A stretch of DNA of 64,000 bases, from contig JAJPJX010000214.1 in the NCBI GenBank assembly GCA_021324015.1, forward strand, positions 1-64,000, given 5' to 3'. A program made the position numbers and the translations under genes. Positions 8,698-17,112 of this stretch are shown here, one piece after another. The notes under the pieces are model-generated. The model worked only from the letters and a program-made list of their open reading frames with translations, had not been told where the DNA came from and did no database searches. Within the stretch, counting starts at the first letter, position 1. Each line of letters begins with the position of its first letter. Source of the DNA: Solibacteraceae bacterium (GTDB lineage Bacteria > Acidobacteriota > Terriglobia > Bryobacterales > Bryobacteraceae).

Positions 8698-11184
8698 ATG
8701 TGCACTCAGTCGCGCCCGTTCCCTCTTTTTCTCCTTTCTTTGTGCCTTGCGGTACCAGCCGCGGCGTGGCAAAGTCTGTCCGGCACGCCGGAGATCGAAC
8801 AGCGGCTCAAACGGCTCGAGACCGCCGGCAGCGTGCTCATGATCGGAGCGCATCCAGATGATGAGAATACCGCTGTGTTGGCCTATTTCGCGCGTGGCCG
8901 GCACTTCCGCACAGGCTATCTTTCCTGCACACGGGGCGAGGGCGGCCAGAACCTCATCGGGTCAGAGCAGGGCGACCTGTTGGGCGTCATCCGCACCCAG
9001 GAGTTGCTGGCCGCCCGCAAAATCGACGGCGCTGAGCAGTTCTTCACCCGCGCCATCGACTTCGGCTTCTCCAAGTCTGCCGACGAGGCGCTCTCCAAAT
9101 GGGGGCGGGAAAAGATCCTCTCCGACATGGTCTGGGTGATCCGACGCTTCCGCCCGGACGTGATTATCCTGCGCTTCTCCGGCACGCCCCGCGACGGCCA
9201 CGGACAGCACCAGGCGTCCGCCATTTTGGGCAAGGAAGCGTATTTTGCCGCCGCCGATCCGCAGCGCTTCCCCGAGCAATTGCGCCGGGTGCGGCCCTGG
9301 CGGGCCCGGCGCCTGCTGTTTAACGTGTTCAGCTTCACCCGCGACCAGGAACGCGCCGCGGCTGCCACCCCCGGCCGCCTGGAAATCGATACCGGAGACT
9401 TCAACCCGGTGCTGGGTGAGTCCTACAACGAGATTGCCGGCCGCAGCCGCAGTATGCACCGCAGCCAGAGCATGGGCGCCCCCCGCCGGCGCGGCCCCTC
9501 CCGGAATTTCCTGGTGCCGGTAGCCGGCGATCCGGCCCGGAGCGACCCTTTCGAGGGCATCGACACCACCTGGAACCGTGTGCCCGGCGGCGCGGCGGTC
9601 GAACCGCTGCTCTCCCAGGCCCACCGCGAGTTCCGCCCCGAACACCCGGAGCGCATCATCCCGCTGCTGCTTCAGGCCCGCCGCCTGGCGGCGGACCTGA
9701 AGGACGCCTGGGCCGAGGCCAAGCTGCCGGAATTCGATGAGGCGATCGCCTCCTGCGCCGGCTTGTGGCTGGCCGCCGAAACCGGCCACCCCACCGCCGT
9801 CCCCGGCGCCGCCTTCCAGGTGCGCGTTACGGCTCTCAACCGGTCTTCCTACCCGCTCACGCTGGAGCGGGTCCGCCTGGAAGGGCTCGGCGAGACCACC
9901 AGCCTGGACCTCCAGCCGCGCCGGCTGGAATACAACCAGCCGTTTACCGGCAACCTGGAGCGCAAAGTGCCCGCGGACGAGCCGCCCTCGCAGCCCTTCT
10001 GGCTGCGCCAGGCGCGCGAGGGCGACACCTACGTCATCGGCAGCCAGGAGCTGATCGGCGTGCCCGATTCGCCGCCGCTGCTACAGGCCCGCTTCGAGTT
10101 GGCGGCCGGGGGCTCGCACCTGGTGCTGGTGCGCCCCGTCGATTACCGCTACGTGGACCGCGTGCTGGGCGAGCTCACCCGCCCCTTCATCGTGGTTCCT
10201 GAAGTAGTGGTGAATCCGGCCGAACGAGTGGTCATGTTTCCCGGTAACGGGCCGCGCACTTTGCAGGTCGCGGTGCAGGCCAATGCCCCGAACACGGCGG
10301 GCGAGCTGCGCCTGCAGTTGGACGGTGGCTGGCAGGCCGACCCGCCGACGCAGCCGTTCCACTTGGCCGGGAGCGGCCAGCAGCAGGACCTGACGTTCCG
10401 CGTGACGCCTCCGGCCGGAGCCTCCCGCGCAATGCTGCGTGCCGTGGCCCAGGTGGACGGCCACCGTATCGACTCCGGCATGCGCGTAATCTCCTATCCG
10501 CACATCCCCATTGAGACCGTGTTCCCGGAGGCCGCCTCGCAGCTGGTGCGCGCGGACATCCGGGTAACCGCGCACAAGGTAGGCTACATCATGGGTGCGG
10601 GGGACGAAATGCCCGACGCCCTACGCCAGCTTGGCTGCGAAGTCACCCTCCTGAGCGCCTCCGACCTGGAGCAGCGCAACCTGGCCGAGTTCGACGCTAT
10701 CGTCACCGGGGTTCGCGCCTATAACGTGCGCCCCGACCTGCGCGCCAACCAGAGCCGCCTGCTGGACTACGTGCAGAAGGGCGGCACCCTCATCGTGCAG
10801 TACAACACTGCCGATGGCACTCTGCCTGAACTGGGGCCCTATCCCTTTACCGAGGGACGCGGCCGCGTGGCCGTCGAGGATGCCCCCGTGAGCCTGCCCG
10901 ATCCCGGGCACCCCCTGCTCCAGACGCCCAACCGGATCACCGCCCAGGATTTCGAAGGCTGGGTGCAGGAGCGCGGCCTCTACTTCGCCGAAAAATGGGA
11001 CCCGCGCTACCAGACCGTGCTGGTCTGCCACGATCCCAACGAAAAATCCCTCGCTGGAGGCGTGCTCTACACGCGCTACGGCAAAGGCGTCTATATTTTC
11101 AGCGCTTACTCCTGGTTCCGCGAGCTTCCCGCAGGCGTCGCCGGCGCCTACCGCTTGTTCGCCAACATGCTCAGCGCGAAGTAG
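8698..11184 (+). CDS. Secreted PIG-L (LmbE) deacetylase fused to C-terminal domains
   Basis: The product (828 aa) begins with a signal peptide (MCTQSRPFPLFLLSLCLAVP). The PIG-L deacetylase domain follows, with the zinc motif AHPDDE (residues 51-56) and the distal histidine motif DGHGQHQAS. Family members remove N-acetyl groups from GlcNAc-type substrates with Zn2+. The middle (about 450-620) looks like a beta-sandwich of the alpha-galactosidase-associated NEW3 kind. The last 220 residues (from VGYIMGAGDEMPDALRQLG to YGKGVYIFSAYSWFREL) resemble a ThuA/class I glutamine-amidotransferase-like fold, without an evident catalytic cysteine. It is probably an extracytoplasmic enzyme acting on amino-sugar glycans. 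The start was chosen for the signal peptide. Confidence 0.82.
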   Translation: MCTQSRPFPLFLLSLCLAVPAAAWQSLSGTPEIEQRLKRLETAGSVLMIGAHPDDENTAVLAYFARGRHFRTGYLSCTRGEGGQNLIGSEQGDLLGVIRTQELLAARKIDGAEQFFTRAIDFGFSKSADEALSKWGREKILSDMVWVIRRFRPDVIILRFSGTPRDGHGQHQASAILGKEAYFAAADPQRFPEQLRRVRPWRARRLLFNVFSFTRDQERAAAATPGRLEIDTGDFNPVLGESYNEIAGRSRSMHRSQSMGAPRRRGPSRNFLVPVAGDPARSDPFEGIDTTWNRVPGGAAVEPLLSQAHREFRPEHPERIIPLLLQARRLAADLKDAWAEAKLPEFDEAIASCAGLWLAAETGHPTAVPGAAFQVRVTALNRSSYPLTLERVRLEGLGETTSLDLQPRRLEYNQPFTGNLERKVPADEPPSQPFWLRQAREGDTYVIGSQELIGVPDSPPLLQARFELAAGGSHLVLVRPVDYRYVDRVLGELTRPFIVVPEVVVNPAERVVMFPGNGPRTLQVAVQANAPNTAGELRLQLDGGWQADPPTQPFHLAGSGQQQDLTFRVTPPAGASRAMLRAVAQVDGHRIDSGMRVISYPHIPIETVFPEAASQLVRADIRVTAHKVGYIMGAGDEMPDALRQLGCEVTLLSASDLEQRNLAEFDAIVTGVRAYNVRPDLRANQSRLLDYVQKGGTLIVQYNTADGTLPELGPYPFTEGRGRVAVEDAPVSLPDPGHPLLQTPNRITAQDFEGWVQERGLYFAEKWDPRYQTVLVCHDPNEKSLAGGVLYTRYGKGVYIFSAYSWFRELPAGVAGAYRLFANMLSAK

Positions 11185-11217
11185 CCGGGCGGCGAGCCGC
11201 CAGGCGGTACCCGGCTA
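11182..11217. terminator. Strong hairpin between convergent genes
   Basis: TAGCCGGG (11182-11189) pairs with CCCGGCTA (11210-11217), and the interior can form further GC pairs. It overlaps the stop codon of the deacetylase gene and lies 34 bases from the end of the convergent receptor gene. It could terminate both transcripts. There is no T-tract, so it is not a classical intrinsic terminator. Confidence 0.45.
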
Positions 11218-11250
11218 GTGGCCTTGACGTGAAGGAGCGGATGCGCCTGC

Positions 11251-14200
11251 TCAGAAGAGCAGGCGCAATCCGAACTGGATCTGGCGGTTGCCGCCGCCTT
11301 CGGTGATTTGGCCGAAGGTCAGGCTGGTCACGTCCGCGCACGCCCCGCGGCAGTCGAACTGCGGGTGGTTGAAGATGTTGTAAAACTCCGCGCGGAACTG
11401 GAGGTTGTATCGCTCTTTGATCTGGTTGTTCTTGAAGAACGACCAGTTCCAGGCGTTGGTCCAGGGCGTGCGCAGGTCCGGCTGGCTCAGGCTGTCGTTC
11501 GGCATGGTGTAGCGCGGCGCCGCGATGAACGCTGTAGTGTCAAACCAATGTTGCAGCGTCGGGTTGCTGAGCACGCCGCTGTGCAGCCGGTCGGCCCGCC
11601 CGTTGGTGTAGTTGAAATCCGGGATGCTGGTGTTCTGCGGGCCGGTGATGAGAATGGGCCGTCCGGATTGCAGCACCGTGATTCCGGAGAACTGCCAGCC
11701 GCCTGCGATCCGCGAAAGGATGCCTTTCTGCGCGTAGGGTTTGCCGGGACCGAAGGGCAGATCCCAGACGTGCCCGATGACCAGGCGCTGCGGCGCGTCG
11801 TTGGCTTCGATGCTGCGATTGTAGTTCGGATTGTAGAGGGCGTCGGAGGGACCCACCACCCAGGAGTTGGATTCCGCGGTGGAGGCGATTAGCTTCGAAA
11901 GCGTGTACGCAACCGTCAGCGTGAACCCCTTGCTGTACCGCTTTTCGACGCGGACCGTCATGCTGTTGTACCGGGAGTCGCCATAGGGGCGGCGGACCGC
12001 CAGGATCTGCTGGTACTGCGGGAAGGGACGCAGGAGCTGACTCTGCACAACGGTCGAGAAAGCACCGATGCCACCCTGGATCACTCCATAATAGGGATTT
12101 GGCACAACCTTATCCACGTTGGGCCCGTAGGTATTGAGATTCAGAGGATCCACGGCATTGTCCATGCGGTTCCAGAACAGGTGCGTGGCCTTGCTGCCGA
12201 CATAGGCGATTTCCGCGAGTAGGTTCGGGTTGACCTGGCGCTGGATCGAGAAGTTCCAGTTGGCGATGTAGCAGGTGGGGTGGTCGGCGAAATCCACGCG
12301 AATGTTCTGGCCCAGGAAGTTGGTGACGCCCACCTGCGGCAGGACGAATCCGGCGGCGAAGGGGTTTGACCAGTTGCCGCCCACCGGGGGAGTGAACGGA
12401 ATGGGATTGGGTGCACCCAACGACACGGAGTTGCTGGTGAACAGGCCGGTCCCGAAGTCCGTGGCGGCTGCGTTCAGGCCGTTGTTGGCGGCATTGAAGA
12501 TGGCTCCGGCCATGCGAATGACCGTTTTGGAATCGACCTGGAACGCCAGGCCGACCCGGGGGCCGGGGGTGTTGTAATTCGGGTCACTGTGATAGCCGCC
12601 CGCCGGAACCCACTGGTACAGGCCCTTGATGTGGGTCACGGGATCGACGGCGTTGACGTTGAAGCGGCCGATCTGGCTGTACTTGTCACCATACGGAGAA
12701 ATGAACTCGTAGCGGTACCCGAGGTTCAGAGTGAGCCGGTTGGTGATCCGCCAGTCATCCTGGATGTAGCCCGAGTTGTAACGCTGGAACAAAGACATGA
12801 ACGGTGTGGTTTCCATGGCCCCGCCGATGGGGACGCCCAGCAGGAAGGTGGCAAATCCATTGCCCGCATTGGTGGCAGTCACCGCTGGATTGGGTCCGCC
12901 TGTATAGGTACGGTCGAAGACGAACTGGCCGCCCGAGTTGCGGGAAAGGAAGGCGTTCAGCTTCATGCGCTGGAAGTCCGCGCCAGCTTTGAGTTGGTGG
13001 CGCCCCTTGATCCAGGTAACCTGGTAGATTGCGTGCCAGGTGTCCTGCGGGTTGAGGCTGGCGGTGGACCCGCAGCCCTGCCCGCTGCCGATGCAGGTCA
13101 CTTCCGGAGCATTGTAAGTGGAGACGGTCAGGCCGCTGCTGGTGTAATACTGGTTGATGTCGATCTCGGGGAACTGCTTGTAGGTTACCTTGCTGGCGAC
13201 GCTGGCGGGAAAACCCAGGGTGGCCATGTCAAAACCTGCGCCCGCCGGCACTGAGGCGTTCTGCAGGCGGGTGTACGAGATACGGAACTCGCCCAGGAAG
13301 TTGGGCGTGAAATTGGAGACCAGGCTGATGCCGGCGTTGCGGACGGGGTTGGAACTAACGCCCGTGGCGGGGAAAGCTTTGTCGATCAGACCCAACGGGA
13401 AACTGTCATTCTGGTTGCCGGCGAAGTGGCCGAAGAGGCGGTGCTTGGCGCTGATGTAATGATCCAGCCGGGTGAACCAGCCGTCGATGTTGTTCACATT
13501 CTTGCCGGTTCTGAGGTAGTTGTTGATTTGGCCGAAAACCTGTCCCGGAACGTTAGGATCGGGATAATACTTGGCAATGTTGGCGGAAATCGGATCGATG
13601 CGGTTGGCCGGGATGACATTGTTGGGAAATGCGTCCCGGATATAGGTGCCCGGAGCCGCCGGGTTCGCGCGCGTGGTCAAATAGTCGTAAATCGCCACGG
13701 GGCGGCCCTGGGCATCGCGCGCGTTGCTGAAGTCGCCATTCTTCCACGCGGGCAGGGGCACGGAGGCGAGGAATTGGTTCGGGCTGCCCTGGCGGACCCC
13801 TTCGTAATTCATGAAGAAGAAGGTACGGTCGCGAATGATGCGTCCGCCGAGGGCCCCTCCAAACATGTCATATTGAAACTTGCCCTTAGGCACACTGGTC
13901 CGGTTGTTGGACCAGGAGTTGGCGTTAAGGATCTGGCTCTGCAGGAACAGGTAGGCGACGCCATGAAACTCGTTGGTGCCGGACTTGGAAGCCACGTTGA
14001 TGACCCCCCCTCCAGCGCGCCCGAACTCCGCGGAATAAGTGGCCGTCTGAATCTTGAATTCGGCCACGGATTCGATGGGATAGGTGTAGGACTGGCCGCC
14101 GGAAGTAAATCCGCGCGTGTCGCCGCCATCCATCAAGATGGCGTTCTGCATGGCCAGGCCCCCGGCAATGCGCGAATTGCCGGCGTATCCGATGGTCGAA

Positions 14201-14724
14201 CCGCCCGCGCCCACCTGTCCGCGCGTGGGGATCACGCCGGGAGCCAGAGCGGACAATTGGCGTGGATCGCGGCCCAGCAGCGGCAGTTCGGTAACCGCGC
14301 GCGTGCCTACCGTCTCACCCATGCCGGAGGTCTGCGCCTCCAATTGCACCGCCGAGGCGACCACCTGTACGGCCTCGGAAACCTGGCCGACTTCGAGTTT
14401 CACGTCCACGGTGGCCGTGAGGCCGACCGAGAGCGGGATCCCGGAAATTTTGAACGTGCGGAATCCCTGTTTTTCCGCCGTCAACTCGTAAGTGCCCGGC
14501 GGCAGCGCCGGCACCACGTAGAGCCCCGTGGCGTTGGACTCCGCTTTGTTGAGAATGTTGGTGGCTTCGTTGCGCACCGTGATGTTTACCTGGGGAACTA
14601 CGGCGCCGGTCGAATCCATGACCGTGCCGCTGATTGTGGCGCGCTCGCCTTGCGCGAAAAGTAATCCCGCGGCTAACCCCGCGGACAACACAAGTAGCCT
14701 GACACTTAGCCTGTCTTTCAACAT
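11251..14724 (-). CDS. Oar-like TonB-dependent outer-membrane receptor with carboxypeptidase-regulatory domain
   Basis: The product (1157 aa) begins MLKDRLSVRLLVLSAGLAAGLLFAQ, a signal peptide. A carboxypeptidase regulatory-like domain follows (ATISGTVMDSTGAVVPQV to LPPGTYELTAEKQGF), then a plug (ending near YSAEFGRAGGGVINV), then a large barrel finishing in FGLRLLF. AGGTGA lies five bases before the ATG at 14724, so this start is preferred over the in-frame GTG at 14733. It is the same architecture as the receptor at 505-3951, but the sequences differ strongly outside the domain hallmarks, so they are distant paralogues. The ligand is unknown. Confidence 0.87.
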   Translation of the reverse strand: MLKDRLSVRLLVLSAGLAAGLLFAQGERATISGTVMDSTGAVVPQVNITVRNEATNILNKAESNATGLYVVPALPPGTYELTAEKQGFRTFKISGIPLSVGLTATVDVKLEVGQVSEAVQVVASAVQLEAQTSGMGETVGTRAVTELPLLGRDPRQLSALAPGVIPTRGQVGAGGSTIGYAGNSRIAGGLAMQNAILMDGGDTRGFTSGGQSYTYPIESVAEFKIQTATYSAEFGRAGGGVINVASKSGTNEFHGVAYLFLQSQILNANSWSNNRTSVPKGKFQYDMFGGALGGRIIRDRTFFFMNYEGVRQGSPNQFLASVPLPAWKNGDFSNARDAQGRPVAIYDYLTTRANPAAPGTYIRDAFPNNVIPANRIDPISANIAKYYPDPNVPGQVFGQINNYLRTGKNVNNIDGWFTRLDHYISAKHRLFGHFAGNQNDSFPLGLIDKAFPATGVSSNPVRNAGISLVSNFTPNFLGEFRISYTRLQNASVPAGAGFDMATLGFPASVASKVTYKQFPEIDINQYYTSSGLTVSTYNAPEVTCIGSGQGCGSTASLNPQDTWHAIYQVTWIKGRHQLKAGADFQRMKLNAFLSRNSGGQFVFDRTYTGGPNPAVTATNAGNGFATFLLGVPIGGAMETTPFMSLFQRYNSGYIQDDWRITNRLTLNLGYRYEFISPYGDKYSQIGRFNVNAVDPVTHIKGLYQWVPAGGYHSDPNYNTPGPRVGLAFQVDSKTVIRMAGAIFNAANNGLNAAATDFGTGLFTSNSVSLGAPNPIPFTPPVGGNWSNPFAAGFVLPQVGVTNFLGQNIRVDFADHPTCYIANWNFSIQRQVNPNLLAEIAYVGSKATHLFWNRMDNAVDPLNLNTYGPNVDKVVPNPYYGVIQGGIGAFSTVVQSQLLRPFPQYQQILAVRRPYGDSRYNSMTVRVEKRYSKGFTLTVAYTLSKLIASTAESNSWVVGPSDALYNPNYNRSIEANDAPQRLVIGHVWDLPFGPGKPYAQKGILSRIAGGWQFSGITVLQSGRPILITGPQNTSIPDFNYTNGRADRLHSGVLSNPTLQHWFDTTAFIAAPRYTMPNDSLSQPDLRTPWTNAWNWSFFKNNQIKERYNLQFRAEFYNIFNHPQFDCRGACADVTSLTFGQITEGGGNRQIQFGLRLLF

Positions 14725-14971
14725 GGAAATCACCTGGCTCCGGCGCCCCTCGGTTTTGCCTGATGCCTTCCGCCCTGACTAAGGAAGGCTCCTCCCGAAG
14801 GGCCACAACGAGACCTGATTAGTATACAGCCGAATGGTCCCGAGCGCACCTTTTTTTTGAGATCCGCGCCCGCGTGGAAATTCGACGAAAAGCCCACCGC
14901 GTGGCGCGTGGCGGCAGTGGAGGCCCGTACAGGATGAAACCGCCCCCGGGAGGCCCCAGGGGTGGTTTCCG
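14725..14971 (-). promoter_or_regulatory. Upstream region of the second receptor
   Basis: About 250 bases without a gene. On the minus strand TATACT (14821-14826) is a good -10 candidate about 97 bases before the receptor ATG, but no matching -35 is seen. A run of eight T (+ strand, about 14851-14858) lies nearby. On the minus strand this is an A-tract upstream of the putative promoter, possibly an UP-like element. The rest holds nothing I can name. Confidence 0.35.
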
Positions 14972-16285
14972 CTACGCCGCGGTTGGCGCGGCCGTCACGC
15001 CGCGCTTCTCCAACGGCACAAAATCACGCGCCGCCTGTCCGGTGAATACCTGCCGGGGGCGGGCAATCTTTTGCTCGGCATCGCACAGCATCTCCTGCCA
15101 CTGGGCCAGCCAGCCCACGGTGCGGGGAATGGCGAACAGCACCGTTAACATCGCCGGCTGGAAGCCCATGGCCTGGTAGATGATCCCCGAGTAGAAATCC
15201 ACGTTCGGGTAGAGCTTGCGCTTGATGAAGTACTCGTCCTCGAGCGCGATGCGCTCCAACTCCAGCGCAATCTCCAGTTTCGGATTGCGGCCGGTGACCT
15301 CAAATACCTTATCCGCGGCCCACTTGATGATCCTGGCGCGAGGATCGTAGTTCTTGTAGATGCGGTGGCCGAAACCCATCAGCTTGAACTCGCCGGCCTT
15401 CACCTTGGCGATGTATGCCGGGACCTTGTCCTTGGAACCGATCTCGTCCAGCATCTTGAGGACTTCTTCGTTGGCCCCTCCGTGGAGAGGACCGGATAGC
15501 GCCGCCGCCGCTGCCGCGGTGGCCAGGAACGGATCCGCGTGCGAGCTGCCTACCGAGCGCATGGCGTTGGCGCTGCAGTTCTGCTCGTGGTCGGCGTGCA
15601 ATATAAACAGGATGTCCAGCGCCCGGGCCAAAACCGGATTGGCGATATACTTGGGCTCCACCATTTTCCACAGCATGTTCATGAAGTTTTCGGTGTAGCT
15701 CAGCTCGTTGTCCGGATAAACATAGGGGTAGCCGAGGCTGTGCCGGTAGGTGTACGCGGCGATGGTCGGCATTTTTCCGATTAGCCGCCGGATCTGCAGC
15801 GCTCTCACCTTGGGATCGAGCACCTCTCTCGACTCCGGGTAAACCGTAGAGAGCGCCGCTACCGTGCTGGCCAGCATCCCCATGGGATGCGCGTCATGGC
15901 GGAATCCCTCCAAAAACTTCTTGGTGGTCTCGTGCAGCATGGTGTGGTGGGTAATGTCGGCGACCCATTCCTTCAGTTGGGGCTCGGTCGGCAGTTCGCC
16001 GGACAACACCAGATAGGCCACTTCCAGAAAGCTGCACTTCTCCGCCAGTTGTTCGATGGGGTACCCGCGGTAGCGCAGGATACCTTTATCCCCATCGATG
16101 AACGTAATCGAACTTCGGCAGGACGCCGTGTTCATGAAAGCGGGGTCGTAGCTCATGAGCCCGAAATCCTCGGGTCCGGTCTTGATCTGCCGCAGGTCCA
16201 TGGCCCGGATGGTCCCATCATGGATCGGGATCTCATAGGCAGCCTGCGTGCGCTGGTCAACGATGCTTAAGGCTTCCTTTCCCAT
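14972..16285 (-). CDS. gltA: Citrate synthase
   Basis: The 437-aa enzyme condenses acetyl-CoA and oxaloacetate to citrate, the entry step of the TCA cycle. It has the hexameric type-II sequence. Catalytic histidines are seen in GPLHGGANE and GFGHRIYKNYDPRA, and the catalytic aspartate in YPNVDFYSG. The ATG at 16285 is chosen because AAGGGA lies just upstream and MGKEALSIVDQRT matches family N-termini; a longer in-frame start at 16357 is unlikely. It appears to be a single-gene transcript with its own promoter and a leader of about 140 bases. Confidence 0.95.
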   Translation of the reverse strand: MGKEALSIVDQRTQAAYEIPIHDGTIRAMDLRQIKTGPEDFGLMSYDPAFMNTASCRSSITFIDGDKGILRYRGYPIEQLAEKCSFLEVAYLVLSGELPTEPQLKEWVADITHHTMLHETTKKFLEGFRHDAHPMGMLASTVAALSTVYPESREVLDPKVRALQIRRLIGKMPTIAAYTYRHSLGYPYVYPDNELSYTENFMNMLWKMVEPKYIANPVLARALDILFILHADHEQNCSANAMRSVGSSHADPFLATAAAAAALSGPLHGGANEEVLKMLDEIGSKDKVPAYIAKVKAGEFKLMGFGHRIYKNYDPRARIIKWAADKVFEVTGRNPKLEIALELERIALEDEYFIKRKLYPNVDFYSGIIYQAMGFQPAMLTVLFAIPRTVGWLAQWQEMLCDAEQKIARPRQVFTGQAARDFVPLEKRGVTAAPTAA

Positions 16286-16431
16286 AGTTCCCTTCCCAAG
16301 ATTGTCCGCGGCGATACCCTTGTTCTCGCCGCCTTCTGGCCATCGTGCGCCCGGCACGACGGCGCCGCTCCTCGTGCAAACGAGACGAGGGCGGTTTCGC
16401 TTGCATGCCTTCTGTTTCGCTTCCCACGGCC

Positions 16432-16460
16432 ATCATAGTGCAAACCGTGGCGCCTGTTAA
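16432..16460 (-). promoter_or_regulatory. Sigma-70-type promoter of the citrate synthase gene
   Basis: On the minus strand TTAACA (16455-16460) and TATGAT (16432-16437) are separated by exactly 17 bases, each five of six to consensus. The start would fall near 16425, giving a leader of about 140 bases before the ATG at 16285. I see no known riboswitch in the leader. Confidence 0.6.
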
Positions 16461-16505
16461 GCTATTTTTAGGTCCTTATATCTGCTGTAATTGCAGGAGT
16501 TTGCC

Positions 16506-16799
16506 CTACGGCAGTTTTTCTACCAGCTTGGCAAACTCCACCAGCGGGAAGGCCCGCATCGTCGCCGTCTTGATATGCTCACGGGCGCTCACCGCCAGGC
16601 TGGCCGTGACAGCGGCTTCGTCGTCCGGACATTCCGTGATGGCTACGTAGTCGTACTCCCCCATCACGAAGTAACTGGCCAACACCTTGCCGCCCATCAG
16701 TTCCCAGTCCTTGATCGCCGATTCGATGCGTTTAGGTGCACCTTTCAAGTCTTTGGTTCCCTGCGCGGTGAATTTCATGAGGATGATGTAGGTCGCCAT
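16506..16799 (-). CDS. GYD-domain protein
   Basis: The 97-aa product matches the small GYD family by its N-terminal MATYIILMKFTAQGTKDLK and the GEYDYVAI segment that stands in for the name motif. Members are alpha/beta dimeric-barrel-like proteins of unknown function. A clear GGGAGGA precedes the ATG. It stands alone between the citrate synthase promoter region and a GC-rich hairpin. No catalytic residue can be assigned. Confidence 0.8.
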   Translation of the reverse strand: MATYIILMKFTAQGTKDLKGAPKRIESAIKDWELMGGKVLASYFVMGEYDYVAITECPDDEAAVTASLAVSAREHIKTATMRAFPLVEFAKLVEKLP

Positions 16800-16870
16800 G
16801 CAGTCCTCCCTGCGTGGAACCCTCGGATGAGTTTGGCATCTCTGCCCCGCCCAGTAAAGATTCGCAACCA

Positions 16871-16897
16871 GCGCGGCCCTTCTCCTTGCGGCCGCGC
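16871..16897. other. GC-rich hairpin upstream of the GYD gene
   Basis: GCGCGGCC (16871-16878) and GGCCGCGC (16890-16897) form a perfect 8-base stem with an 11-base loop, 70 bases upstream of the GYD gene start. It may be part of that gene's leader or a structured spacer; no T-tract follows on either strand. The 313 bases between the GYD and lyase genes otherwise hold the lyase promoter elements listed separately. Confidence 0.4.
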
Positions 16898-17005
16898 AGC
16901 GACATCAGGTGTGTCGGAGCCCGGGGCCTGCCCCGATATTCGATGGGAGCAGCCTTCGTCCCTTCGTTAGTGTACTCCCTGATCCGGTCTCTCAGCGCAT
17001 CATTT

Positions 17006-17037
17006 TGAGGGAAAGCCGGAATGAGGGAAAGCCGGGA
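17006..17037 (+). repeat. Tandem 16-base direct repeat abutting the lyase promoter
   Basis: Two adjacent copies, TGAGGGAAAGCCGGAA (17006-17021) and TGAGGGAAAGCCGGGA (17022-17037), differ at one base. The second copy ends directly at the -35 hexamer at 17038. Tandem sites abutting a -35 are a common arrangement for activator binding, but this role is inferred. Confidence 0.6.
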
Positions 17038-17066
17038 TTGACAGTCGATGCGGATGGTGGCATACT
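17038..17066 (+). promoter_or_regulatory. Promoter of the aromatic amino-acid lyase gene
   Basis: A perfect -35 TTGACA (17038-17043) is followed after 17 bases by CATACT (17061-17066), four of six to the -10 consensus. Transcription would start near 17073, just before a leader hairpin, 40 bases from the ATG. Confidence 0.6.
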
Positions 17067-17074
17067 CTTGAATA

Positions 17075-17103
17075 GAAAGACACCACATGCAAGTGGTGCT
17101 TTC
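17075..17103 (+). promoter_or_regulatory. Leader hairpin directly before the lyase ribosome-binding site
   Basis: GAAAG-a-CACCAC (17075-17086) pairs with GTGGTG-CTTTC (17093-17103): 11 base pairs, one bulged A, a 6-base loop. It would occupy the very 5' end of the message and finishes two bases before the GAGGG Shine-Dalgarno (17105-17109). It could modulate translation or stabilise the transcript. Confidence 0.5.
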
Positions 17104-17112
17104 TGAGGGTCC

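Noticed and set aside
13426-14664. 412-codon plus-strand frame opposite the second receptor
   Set aside because: Antisense shadow of the receptor gene, without a ribosome-binding site or motifs.
16286-16425. Possible riboswitch in the long citrate synthase leader
   Set aside because: No conserved riboswitch core or multi-stem fold could be recognised by eye.
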